5,852 nt of DNA from Candidatus Borrarchaeota archaeon (GTDB lineage: Archaea > Asgardarchaeota > Sifarchaeia > Borrarchaeales > Borrarchaeaceae). Where the stretch lies: NCBI GenBank assembly GCA_016840645.1, contig JAEORY010000275.1, positions 1-5,852 on the forward strand, written 5' to 3'. A model generated the notes under the pieces. That model saw only the letters and a program-made list of their open reading frames with translations, did not search any database and was not told the origin of the DNA. Made by a program: the position numbers and the translations under genes. Position 1 is the first letter of the stretch, and each line of letters starts with the position of its first letter. Positions 1 to 5,438 of this stretch are shown here, in pieces.

Positions 1-1
1 A

Positions 2-433
2 GTACAATCTTCTATTGACAAAGTCACATCTATGATCGCTGAAGATATTGACAGCTATGAGTCACTGTCAGACGATGAAAAAAGAGAAAAGCTTCGTCAT
101 GAGTATGAAGAAAGAAGAAGAAAAAAGCGACGTTCTTCAGATGCTTTAATGGCGGATAAACATCATAAAATCAAACCGTCAGATAAAGGAGACAAAGCAC
201 AAAATTTTGACCCGTCAGGAATGAGAAGAGAAATGAGTGATCTTTCACAATTATCTAAATTAACAATGGAAGATATAGATATAAGTGAATATTTAGATAA
301 CAAGATCGTACAAAATGCTCAAATGACAGACAGAATAAGAAATACACTTCATCGTCTAGATAAAAAAATAGGAAAACCTAAAACTTATACAGGAGTTATC
401 TCTGAGAATAATTCATCAGGGGGAGAAGAATGA
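2..433 (+). CDS. 3' end of a charged protein of unknown function, upstream of the head-core genes (5' partial)
   Basis: The frame is open from the first bases of the window. The first ATG (32) has no Shine-Dalgarno sequence before it, so I read this as the C-terminal part of a longer protein; a 133-residue protein starting at 32 is the alternative. Counting from that ATG, residues 13-36 form a highly charged helix with a basic patch ending in RRRKKRR, residues 40-65 are polar and probably disordered, and residues 66-115 look helical. In T4 the portal gene 20 lies just upstream of the core genes, so this could be the tail of a portal protein, but I see no portal motif. I find no (L/I)-x-E-(A/G/S) protease site in it. 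Its TGA stop overlaps the next start (ATGA). Function not recognised. Confidence 0.7.
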   Translation, partial: VQSSIDKVTSMIAEDIDSYESLSDDEKREKLRHEYEERRRKKRRSSDALMADKHHKIKPSDKGDKAQNFDPSGMRREMSDLSQLSKLTMEDIDISEYLDNKIVQNAQMTDRIRNTLHRLDKKIGKPKTYTGVISENNSSGGEE

Positions 434-1290
434 CAACAAAACATAATAAAAAAAGAAACGTAGGAATTGTTTACGAGCTACTAATTCAGCACATTACAAA
501 TTGCATTATTGAAGGCGATCGTGCTGCTGCAAAAAAAGCAACAAAAATTATAGAAAAAAGATTTGCAAAAGGAACAGAGCTTTTTAAGGAGTTTAGGCTT
601 TTCAAAGCTCTTGCAAACTCAACTGTTTCTGATACTCATATCGTTGCTTCTATTCTTTCAGAAGCTAAAAGGGCAGCAAGAAATATTGATAAAAATAAAC
701 TAAGCCAAGAAAAAACTAGACTTATTAAAGATATTAATTATAATATTGGAAAAGAAGTTTTTTATCAAAATGTACCCAATTATAGAAATTTAGGATCTAT
801 ACAAATTGCAATTAATGAGTGGAGAAAAGATTCACCTGACATTGGAACACTAATAGAATTTGAAAAGAAATTAGGTGAACATTTACTTGCTGAAAAGCAT
901 AAACAATCTGTTTCAGAGTTGCAGAAAGATCTTGATGCATCAAGCGCTGATCTTTTGGTTTTTAAATTGATGACAGAGAAAATTAACAAAAAATATGCCA
1001 ATCTTTCTAAGCAAGAAAGAGATATTATTTCTCATTACACTTTTTATAAAAATGAAGATGAAAGTTATCTTAGAAAATACCTTAGCGAAAGAAAATTAGA
1101 AGCAATTCAATTGCTAGAAGACTTTGAAGATACTGAAAATAATAAAATTTTAATTGAAAAAGTTGATAGAGTTAGGACAGCCATTACTTCTTTGGATGAA
1201 AATAGCATAAATGATGCATCTATCGTTAAATTTTTAACAATTACAAAGCTAGTTAGCGAACTAACAAGCCCGGAGGCAAAAAATGTCTGA
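430..1290 (+). CDS. Conserved helical head-module protein, in the position of T4 core genes 67/68
   Basis: A 286-residue, charged, almost wholly alpha-helical protein with no signal peptide or membrane segment. The start at 430 is supported by GGGAG about 4 bases upstream and by an ATGA overlap with the preceding gene. Residues 9-30 are a hydrophobic helix (NVGIVYELLIQ), 48-80 contain GTELFKEFRLFKAL, 105-131 carry NVPNYRNLGSIQIAINEW, and the C-terminal third is coiled-coil-like. From memory, similar proteins occur next to gene 21 in environmental T4-like phages, but I cannot name the family. Position between the portal side and the protease is that of T4 genes 67 and 68, which encode prohead core proteins. 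Possible gp21 sites are IIE|G (residues 27-30) and LSE|A (76-79), which fits a processed core protein. GC is very low (11 of 60 bases at 721-780). A core role is inference from position. Confidence 0.85.
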   Translation: MTTKHNKKRNVGIVYELLIQHITNCIIEGDRAAAKKATKIIEKRFAKGTELFKEFRLFKALANSTVSDTHIVASILSEAKRAARNIDKNKLSQEKTRLIKDINYNIGKEVFYQNVPNYRNLGSIQIAINEWRKDSPDIGTLIEFEKKLGEHLLAEKHKQSVSELQKDLDASSADLLVFKLMTEKINKKYANLSKQERDIISHYTFYKNEDESYLRKYLSERKLEAIQLLEDFEDTENNKILIEKVDRVRTAITSLDENSINDASIVKFLTITKLVSELTSPEAKNV

Positions 1291-1894
1291 ATTAAAAGTA
1301 TTAACTGAATGGCTTCCTATTACCTGTGATAAAGAAATCATAAAAGAAAACAGAGAAAAATTTGGTAAAATTATGCTCAAAGGCATTATTCAAAAAGCAA
1401 ATACTCTCAATCAAAACGGGCGCGTCTACCCTAAGTCTATTCTTTCAAGAGAAATTGAAAATTATCAAAAGCTAATTAGAGAAAACAGAGCACTAGGCGA
1501 ATGTGACCATCCAGACACATCAGTTGTTGAACTTAAAAATGCTTCTCATATTGTTAGAGAAGCTTATATGCAAGGCGACGATGTTTATGGCACTATTGAA
1601 ATTTTAGATACACCTAGCGGAAAAATCATTCAAAGCCTAATAGAAAGTGGAGTAACATTAGGTATTAGCTCTAGAGGCGTAGGTTCTACTGTTTCTAAAG
1701 GCAATACACAGGTTGTTCAAGATGACTTTCAACTAATTTGCTTCGATATGGTTTCAGAGCCTTCCACACCAGGTGCTTTTATGGCTTTGCAAGAAGGTAA
1801 AACAATTCGCCCAAGAGATCTTAATAACTTTTTTAACAGATCAGATAGAATTGATAGAATTTTTAACGACATACTTAGCTGGGATAAAAAATGA
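1283..1894 (+). CDS. 21: Prohead core protease, T4 gp21 family
   Basis: This 203-residue protein closely matches the length and motifs of T4 gp21 (about 212 residues), the serine protease that matures the prohead and is carried inside the scaffold. Visible family motifs are NGRVYPKSIL (45-54), LGECDHP (71-77) with the presumed catalytic His76, GDDVYG (98-103), GISSRGVGS (127-135) with presumed nucleophile Ser129, and FDMVSEPS (154-161). His76 and Ser129 correspond to T4 His85 and Ser140 by alignment from memory. The family cuts after Glu in (L/I)-x-E before A, G or S, and such sites occur in the scaffold, the capsid protein and other products encoded here. The start has CGGAGG at 1271-1276, six bases upstream, and overlaps the previous gene by 8 bases; its own stop overlaps the next start (ATGA). 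All expected motifs are present, so it is probably active. Confidence 0.95.
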   Translation: MSELKVLTEWLPITCDKEIIKENREKFGKIMLKGIIQKANTLNQNGRVYPKSILSREIENYQKLIRENRALGECDHPDTSVVELKNASHIVREAYMQGDDVYGTIEILDTPSGKIIQSLIESGVTLGISSRGVGSTVSKGNTQVVQDDFQLICFDMVSEPSTPGAFMALQEGKTIRPRDLNNFFNRSDRIDRIFNDILSWDKK

Positions 1895-2403
1895 AATTAG
1901 ATAAAAAAGTATTTAAGTCTATCGTTAAAGAATGTTTAGTAGAAATTTTAGCAGAAGGACTTTACCCACAGGAAGGTGAGCTTAGAGAAAAGAAAGCCGA
2001 CTTAAAAGAAAACATTCAAAAAAGATCTCTTCACGGATTAGGTCTGGGCAGAATGAACGAAGGACAGCAGCAAAATGTTCAAAAAAGACATCAGTCTCCT
2101 GGTAGCTACTTGGATAAAGTAAGTTTTGGAGGTGGACAACAAGAACCCAACACAGCTTTTAATGAAAAGACTTCTAGTTTAATATCAAAAGTTACTAAAG
2201 ATCCAATCATGAGTGAAATATTTGCTGACACTGCTGCTTCAACGCTACAAGAACAGAGAGAAGGCAATGGCGCAGCACAGGCACCTTCTCGACCAGCAGA
2301 TCAAGCAGCGAGAATTGTAGCAGAAAGCGATCCTACAGAATTGTTTGGAGGATCATCAGGTAAATGGGCTGACTTAGCTTTTGCTCCAAAAATAAATAGA
2401 TAA
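1891..2403 (+). CDS. Probable head-associated protein with a cleavable N-terminal targeting-like helix
   Basis: A 170-residue protein whose family I cannot name. Residues 1-22 are an amphipathic Lys-rich helix (MKLDKKVFKSIVKECLVEIL) ending in LAE, followed by Gly23: a full match to the gp21 cleavage consensus. Residues 24-95 are polar and low in complexity (Gln/Gly-rich around 55-90). A short helical segment, DPIMSEIFADTAASTLQEQ (104-122), looks ordered, and the C-terminus ends WADLAFAPKI near residues 159-168. There is no signal peptide or membrane segment. The gene starts inside the stop of the protease gene (ATGA) with only a weak GGGA upstream, which suggests translational coupling. I infer that it is packaged in the prohead core through its N-terminus and trimmed by the protease, as happens to T4 internal proteins. 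It could equally be a virion completion protein. Confidence 0.88.
   Translation: MKLDKKVFKSIVKECLVEILAEGLYPQEGELREKKADLKENIQKRSLHGLGLGRMNEGQQQNVQKRHQSPGSYLDKVSFGGGQQEPNTAFNEKTSSLISKVTKDPIMSEIFADTAASTLQEQREGNGAAQAPSRPADQAARIVAESDPTELFGGSSGKWADLAFAPKINR
1948..1959 (+). other. Predicted prohead-protease cleavage site LAE|G
   Basis: Codons for Leu20-Ala21-Glu22-Gly23 of the protein beginning at 1891. The pattern fits the T4 gp21 consensus (L/I)-x-E before A, G or S, and lies exactly at the end of the N-terminal helix. Cutting here would remove 22 residues. The motif is short, so the location carries most of the weight. Confidence 0.55.
2391..2398 (+). promoter_or_regulatory. Possible late-promoter-like octamer before the small basic gene
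   Basis: AATAAATA matches 7 of 8 positions of the T4 late promoter core TATAAATA. It lies at the very end of the preceding gene and about 59 bases before the start at 2457, across one of the few gaps in the cluster. In DNA this AT-rich several such matches are expected by chance, so support is weak. Confidence 0.25.
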
Positions 2404-2411
2404 TTTTCTTG

Positions 2412-2434
2412 TAGCGAAATATTTAGATTTGCTA
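2412..2434 (+). other. Short AT-rich hairpin in the intergenic gap
   Basis: TAGC-G-AAAT at 2412-2420 can pair with ATTTGCTA at 2427-2434 around a six-base loop, giving 8 base pairs with one bulged G. It sits in the 53-base gap between two genes. No uninterrupted T-run follows, so it is not a classic intrinsic terminator; it could be an RNA processing or stability element, or chance. Confidence 0.3.
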
Positions 2435-2456
2435 GCCTTATATTTTGGAGTCCTCA

Positions 2457-2699
2457 ATGAGCAAAGTTACTAAACTTACACCCAAAGTTCTTAAGCGTAT
2501 TATTCAAGAAGAGCGCAAAAGAATTGCTTCTCAGAAGAAAAAAATTCAAGAAGCTAAAAATAAAAAACGCGTCGGTGAACTAAGAAAGGAGCTTAAGACT
2601 TATATGCAGCTCAAAAGAGAGCAAAAGTTTCTTGTAGAAAGAATTAAAAAAATTCAAAATCGTACAAAAACAATCAAAAGAAAGATTAAGGAAAGCTAA
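2457..2699 (+). CDS. Small, very basic coiled-coil protein, candidate internal head protein
   Basis: An 80-residue protein, very rich in Lys and Arg and predicted to be almost entirely helical, with heptad-like spacing over residues 10-65. I chose the ATG at 2457 because TTGGAG (2445-2450) lies six bases upstream; an in-frame TTG at 2445 would add four residues but would sit on that ribosome-binding site. Residues 7-19 (LTPKVLKRIIQEE) resemble the Lys-rich N-terminal helix of the previous gene's product. Possible protease sites are IQE|A (30-33) and IKE|S (77-80). Charge, size and location suggest a core or DNA-associated protein inside the head, comparable in style to T4 internal proteins, but there is no recognisable family. 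The stop codon overlaps the next start (TAATG). Confidence 0.82.
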   Translation: MSKVTKLTPKVLKRIIQEERKRIASQKKKIQEAKNKKRVGELRKELKTYMQLKREQKFLVERIKKIQNRTKTIKRKIKES

Positions 2700-3253
2700 T
2701 GTCTGAAAGAGATCATATCATCTCCAATCCTTCTGATACACAAGCAGGTGGGCTGGGCAAAAGATATCCGGCAAATTATGCTTCTGCATATCCAGCTTCA
2801 CCTGTTCACAATGGCACAATGACAGATGACGAAGTTACAAAAACATTTATACCAGCTGTCCAAGAAGGAGATGCAACATCAGCATTTGGTGCATACGGGT
2901 CAACTGTGGCTGGTGGTGTTGGAAACAGAATGTCTTCTTATGATAGAGACTACCCCGACGCTCCTGACGTTGCTGGAAATACAATGACTGATGATGGTAA
3001 AGCATTTGGAGCGGGTGAAGGTGCGCCTAGTTCGCCTTATGTTCCTCCTCTTACATCTCCTGGCCCGGGTTCTGTTTCAGCAACAGATCAGCCTGCTTAT
3101 ACTGGGACACTTCCTGTCGCCGGAGGAGAATTTGGAACAGGCTTAGGTAGTACAGCAAATCCTTCAAATACATCTCCAGAAATTGCTACACAAGATGTAG
3201 ATACAGCAACTGCTTTAATTTCTGGAAGATCCTATGCAGGATCAGCAGGATAA
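2699..3253 (+). CDS. Low-complexity Gly/Ala/Ser/Pro-rich protein with a duplicated motif
   Basis: A 184-residue protein, unrecognised, rich in Gly, Ala, Ser, Thr and Pro with few hydrophobic stretches, so probably largely disordered. It contains two related 28-residue units, 17-44 and 72-99, each beginning GG(L/V)GxR, carrying a YP about the middle, and ending in TMTDD. The rest (100-184) is Gly/Pro/Ser-rich with no cysteines. There is no signal peptide, membrane segment or enzyme motif. The start is supported by TAAGGA (2687-2692) six bases upstream and by overlap with the preceding stop. It is followed after only four bases by another Gly-rich gene, so the two may form a pair. A virion or core component is plausible from location alone. 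Confidence 0.82.
   Translation: MSERDHIISNPSDTQAGGLGKRYPANYASAYPASPVHNGTMTDDEVTKTFIPAVQEGDATSAFGAYGSTVAGGVGNRMSSYDRDYPDAPDVAGNTMTDDGKAFGAGEGAPSSPYVPPLTSPGPGSVSATDQPAYTGTLPVAGGEFGTGLGSTANPSNTSPEIATQDVDTATALISGRSYAGSAG
2747..2995 (+). repeat. Two diverged protein-level repeat units (GGxGxR...YP...TMTDD)
   Basis: The units are encoded by 2747-2830 and 2912-2995, each 28 codons, spaced 55 codons apart start to start. They share the GG(L/V)GxR opening, a central YP (offset by one residue) and the TMTDD ending. The DNA has diverged, so this is an old internal duplication and not a recent tandem repeat. Confidence 0.6.
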
Positions 3254-3257
3254 TTAA

Positions 3258-3893
3258 ATGAATTTTAATACCACCGGCGGAGCTGTCGCGCCAAAAGACG
3301 GAAATATCGGCGGTGGTCATGGCAGATTAGGCACGGGTCACCCAGCAACAGGAAAAACGCAGGGTATGACCCGTGCGATGTATCAGTATTTAGAAGAAGA
3401 AGAGTCAGACCCAGAAGAAGTCGAAGATGAAGTAGGTATGGATCGAGATACTATTAATGCTATTCGATCAGTAACAGACTCCGGTGCCTATAGAAATCCA
3501 AATAGAAGCGGAAGAGCAGATAATTCTGACGGAACTGGTAAAAACCAAGGTTCACAAATGGGATTAACTGAAGACCATACAACGACCATAACAAAAGGCC
3601 TTTCACCTCGCTTAACTTATCGACAAAAAGACAGTTATAATACTGTTCCTAAAAATACAAAAGGCCCCGGGTTTGGCACGCAATCTTCTGCACAATATAT
3701 TAGAAACGCACCTGGTAGAATTAGTGGAACTCAATTTGGTACTTCGAGAACACCTCTTCCTCGTCATGACGAGTATGATGAAAATATTTTTTCTTTGTTT
3801 GACCTAGCAGATCCTATGGAAAGAGCTTTTCTTCATCATCAAAAAAGAGTCAATAAAGTAAAAAGTCTAATAAAAGAGATAGAAGAAGAATAA
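3258..3893 (+). CDS. Gly-rich protein of unknown function with an acidic patch and helical C-terminus
   Basis: A 211-residue protein I do not recognise. Residues 5-35 are Gly-rich, 42-60 form an acidic stretch (YLEEEESDPEEVEDEVG), 70-170 are polar and probably disordered, and 172-211 look ordered: DENIFSLFDLADP followed by a charged helix ending in KSLIKEIEEE. No signal peptide, membrane segment or strict gp21 cleavage site was seen. GHPATGKT at 27-34 formally fits a P-loop pattern, but nothing else supports an ATPase. CAGGA at 3246-3250 lies seven bases before the ATG. Together with the preceding gene it forms a Gly-rich pair between protease and scaffold. The C-terminal helix resembles the Lys-rich helices at the N-termini of the products starting at 1891 and 2457, which may mean a shared binding partner in the core; that is speculative. 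Confidence 0.82.
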   Translation: MNFNTTGGAVAPKDGNIGGGHGRLGTGHPATGKTQGMTRAMYQYLEEEESDPEEVEDEVGMDRDTINAIRSVTDSGAYRNPNRSGRADNSDGTGKNQGSQMGLTEDHTTTITKGLSPRLTYRQKDSYNTVPKNTKGPGFGTQSSAQYIRNAPGRISGTQFGTSRTPLPRHDEYDENIFSLFDLADPMERAFLHHQKRVNKVKSLIKEIEEE

Positions 3894-3919
3894 TTAAAGG
3901 TAAGTTTGGTTTTTTAACA

Positions 3920-3927
3920 TATAGTTA
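3920..3927 (+). promoter_or_regulatory. Weak late-promoter-like octamer before the scaffold gene
   Basis: TATAGTTA matches 6 of 8 positions of TATAAATA and lies about 20 bases before the scaffold ATG at 3948, in the 54-base gap after the preceding gene. Position is reasonable for a late start, but the match is poor and the gap is AT-rich. Confidence 0.22.
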
Positions 3928-3947
3928 TTTTGTTTTATGAGGTTGAT

Positions 3948-5390
3948 ATGTCAAACAGAGTTTTTGAAGAAGCAATTGCAGACGCCAAGAAGTTAAGAGA
4001 GGTGGCCGAAGCTAATGCAAAGAAGGCTGTTTTAGAAGCAGTAACACCAAAAATTAGAGAGTTTATAGAATCAGAGCTTTTAGAAAGCCAGGATGAAAAA
4101 TCTGAAGAATCTGAAGAATCTGAGGAAAGTGAAGACAAACAAGAAGAAATCGAAGAGATTACTCTCGATGAGTCAGCACTTCAAAAGCTTTCAGCACTAC
4201 TAGGTTTAGATAACCAAAGTAAGCTAGGACATGGAGCGAGCGCAAATCTCGTATCTGAGGCTACAAAAATTGCGTACTCAAACTTAAATGAGACACAAAA
4301 GAAAGAATTGCAATCTGTCGCTAATAAAATTAACCAAACAAAAAGAACTTTAAGAGGCGATAAGATAAATAATAAAGAAGCGAATTTAAAGGAGAATTCA
4401 AAAATGAGCGAAAAGTACTATGAAGTTGATCTCAAAGCTTTGCGTGAAGCTGTCGAGTCAGAGTTAGCTGAAGTCATGCATGAAGATGATATGGAAGAAG
4501 GCGCATACGCAGAGGGTGAAGAAGTTGAAGAAGAAGCTTCTCTAGAAGAGATGCTTCAAGAGCTTAAACTCGTCTTAGACCTCGGCGACGATATCGAAGA
4601 AGACCAGATTCCTGAAGAACTTAGAGGAATGGTCGAAGAAGATGACGATGAAGGCGAAGAAGTAGAACTTTCTGATGAAGAAGGCGACGAAGGAGACGAA
4701 GGCGCAGAAATGGAAGCTGACGAAGAAGGAGAAGATCCTTTTGCAGCACAGCTTGATGAAATGGAAGAAGTCGAAGTTAACGAAGTCGAGCTAGCCGAAG
4801 AAATTTTAAGAATTCGCAAACTTGTCCGCGAAGGCAAGATGGATCACCACTTTGGCGGAAAAGGCGGCTCAAAAGCCGGCGTCAAGGGTGCCTTTGGTGG
4901 AACAGGCAGCGGCAAGGCCGGTGTCAAAAAAGCTTTTGGCGGTGGAAGTGAAGGTCAGGACGTCTTTACTAACCCACCTGCAATGAACAAACTCGCGGAA
5001 GCATTCCGCGCTGAGCGCCGCAAGACTCGTGCGCTTTCTGAGAAACTGGGTAAATACAGAAGTGCTGTTGATACTCTTCGTGAACAGTTGGAAGATCTCA
5101 ACCTTTTCAATGCGAAGTTGCTCTACGTTAACAAGCTTCTTCAGAATAAGAACCTTAACGAGGCCGAAAAGAAGTCCGTTATTAAGGCTCTTGATGAAGC
5201 TAACAGCTTAAGAGAAGCTAAGTCATTGTACAAGTCCTTAACAGAGACATTCGCTCGCGGTGGCTCAAAGACTCTTGCAGAGTCACGTCAGCGTGGGTCT
5301 TCTTCAAGACCTACTACTTCATCAGCTCCCAAGCAGGGTAATGCACCCGAGCTTGATCGCTGGCAAAGATTGGCAGGATTGAAGAAATAA
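3948..5390 (+). CDS. 22: Prohead scaffold (core) protein, T4 gp22 family, apparently a tandem fusion
   Basis: A 480-residue protein that forms the prohead core in T4-like phages. GAGG (3939-3942) five bases upstream favours the ATG at 3948; an in-frame TTG at 3930 would add six residues (MFYEVD) but lacks a ribosome-binding site. Residues 1-48 are helical, 52-70 acidic (SEE repeats), 76-88 ALQKLSALLGL, 111-119 SNLNETQKK. Residues 153-480 are a full scaffold: helix, a long acidic region (178-284), Gly/Lys repeats (303-332), then a coiled coil with NLFNAKLLYVNKLL (385-398), the part I recognise as gp22-like. Consensus gp21 sites follow Glu46, 75, 167, 351, 405, 417, 423 and 445, fitting destruction of the core at maturation. 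It lies between protease-side genes and the capsid gene as in T4. The ATG at codon 153 has its own strong initiation signals, reported separately. Confidence 0.88.
   Translation: MSNRVFEEAIADAKKLREVAEANAKKAVLEAVTPKIREFIESELLESQDEKSEESEESEESEDKQEEIEEITLDESALQKLSALLGLDNQSKLGHGASANLVSEATKIAYSNLNETQKKELQSVANKINQTKRTLRGDKINNKEANLKENSKMSEKYYEVDLKALREAVESELAEVMHEDDMEEGAYAEGEEVEEEASLEEMLQELKLVLDLGDDIEEDQIPEELRGMVEEDDDEGEEVELSDEEGDEGDEGAEMEADEEGEDPFAAQLDEMEEVEVNEVELAEEILRIRKLVREGKMDHHFGGKGGSKAGVKGAFGGTGSGKAGVKKAFGGGSEGQDVFTNPPAMNKLAEAFRAERRKTRALSEKLGKYRSAVDTLREQLEDLNLFNAKLLYVNKLLQNKNLNEAEKKSVIKALDEANSLREAKSLYKSLTETFARGGSKTLAESRQRGSSSRPTTSSAPKQGNAPELDRWQRLAGLKK
4101..4136 (+). repeat. 9-bp tandem repeat encoding SEE/SEES
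   Basis: TCTGAAGAA occurs twice (4101-4118), then TCTGAGGAA (4119-4127) and the degenerate AGTGAAGAC (4128-4136). It encodes an acidic Ser-Glu-Glu run in the N-terminal half of the scaffold. The first copies are perfect, so the tract is recent and could vary in copy number. Confidence 0.8.
4364..4371 (+). promoter_or_regulatory. Late-promoter-like octamer inside the scaffold gene
   Basis: GATAAATA matches 7 of 8 positions of the T4 late core TATAAATA. It lies 33 bases before the internal ATG at 4404 and upstream of a strong ribosome-binding site, the arrangement expected at the 5' end of a T4 late gene. AT-rich DNA makes chance matches likely, so its value depends on the neighbouring signals. 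Confidence 0.35.
4384..4394 (+). promoter_or_regulatory. Internal ribosome-binding site, identical to that of the capsid gene
   Basis: ATTTAAAGGAG, with the strong Shine-Dalgarno core AAGGAG nine bases before the in-frame ATG at 4404. The same 11 bases precede the major capsid gene (5421-5431). Within the scaffold frame these bases merely encode part of NLKEN. It is stronger than the GAGG in front of the upstream start at 3948. Confidence 0.7.
4404..5390 (+). CDS. 22: Probable internally initiated scaffold protein (328 residues)
   Basis: An in-frame start within the scaffold gene that would give a complete gp22-like protein without the first 152 residues. Support: the strong ribosome-binding site at 4384-4394, an octamer resembling a late promoter at 4364-4371, and a change in coding style. 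Numbered from this ATG: residues 1-27 are a helix beginning MSEKYYEVD, 28-132 are highly acidic, 151-178 hold two Gly/Lys repeats, 195-283 form the coiled coil with NLFNAKLLYVNKLL, and 288-328 are a polar tail. Arginine codons are CGN in 12 of 18 cases, against 0 of 5 in the upstream 152 codons, where all are AGA. It may be the main scaffold product, with the 480-residue form a minor one, or two genes may once have been separate. T4 gene 21 has a known internal start, so nested products have precedent. Confidence 0.65.
   Translation: MSEKYYEVDLKALREAVESELAEVMHEDDMEEGAYAEGEEVEEEASLEEMLQELKLVLDLGDDIEEDQIPEELRGMVEEDDDEGEEVELSDEEGDEGDEGAEMEADEEGEDPFAAQLDEMEEVEVNEVELAEEILRIRKLVREGKMDHHFGGKGGSKAGVKGAFGGTGSGKAGVKKAFGGGSEGQDVFTNPPAMNKLAEAFRAERRKTRALSEKLGKYRSAVDTLREQLEDLNLFNAKLLYVNKLLQNKNLNEAEKKSVIKALDEANSLREAKSLYKSLTETFARGGSKTLAESRQRGSSSRPTTSSAPKQGNAPELDRWQRLAGLKK
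4854..4937 (+). repeat. Two 14-codon Gly/Lys repeats in the scaffold
   Basis: Units 4854-4895 and 4896-4937 encode GGKGGSKAGVKGAF and GGTGSGKAGVKKAF, identical at 10 of 14 residues. They form a basic, flexible linker between the acidic region and the C-terminal coiled coil. Synonymous positions have diverged, so the duplication is not recent. Confidence 0.85.
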
Positions 5391-5420
5391 TTTAGTTCAC
5401 ATTTGATTACGACATATAAC

Positions 5421-5431
5421 ATTTAAAGGAG
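5421..5431 (+). promoter_or_regulatory. Strong ribosome-binding site of the major capsid gene
   Basis: ATTTAAAGGAG lies seven bases before the ATG at 5439 and fixes that start. It fits the very high translation expected for a capsid protein. The preceding gap (5391-5420) contains TATAACAT at 5415-5422, only 5 of 8 to the T4 late core, so a promoter there is unproven. No terminator hairpin was seen in the gap. Confidence 0.85.
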
Positions 5432-5438
5432 TTAAAAC

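Noticed and set aside
32..34. ATG at 32 considered as the true start of the first gene.
   Set aside because: No Shine-Dalgarno sequence precedes it and the frame is open to the window edge, so a start upstream of the window is more likely.
780..1001. A minus-strand open frame of about 73 codons with a hydrophobic start.
   Set aside because: It lies wholly within the well-supported gene 430-1290 and has no recognisable product.
2412..2446. Hairpin followed by TTATATTTT considered as an intrinsic terminator.
   Set aside because: The stem is AT-rich with a bulge and the T-run is interrupted and short, so termination is not supported; it is kept only as a hairpin.
3336..3359. GHPATGKT in the product of the gene at 3258 matches the Walker A pattern GxxxxGK(S/T).
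   Set aside because: It lies in a Gly-rich disordered stretch with no beta-strand before it, no Walker B motif and no ATPase fold, so it is most likely chance.
3930..3932. TTG considered as the start of the scaffold gene.
   Set aside because: It has no ribosome-binding site, while the ATG at 3948 has GAGG at good spacing; but the YEVD codons between them are noted as a possible relic of duplication.
3935..4138. A minus-strand Ser-rich open frame over the scaffold start.
   Set aside because: It is another antisense reading of acidic repeats, with no supporting initiation signal or context.
4556..4837. A long minus-strand open frame rich in Ser.
   Set aside because: It is the antisense of the Glu/Asp-rich scaffold codons (GAA/GAT read as TTC/ATC), has no ribosome-binding site and no family resemblance.
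5029..5211. A second-frame open reading frame inside the scaffold coiled-coil region, and a similar one at 5569-5751 in the capsid gene.
   Set aside because: Both overlap strongly supported genes in another frame and have no independent signals.
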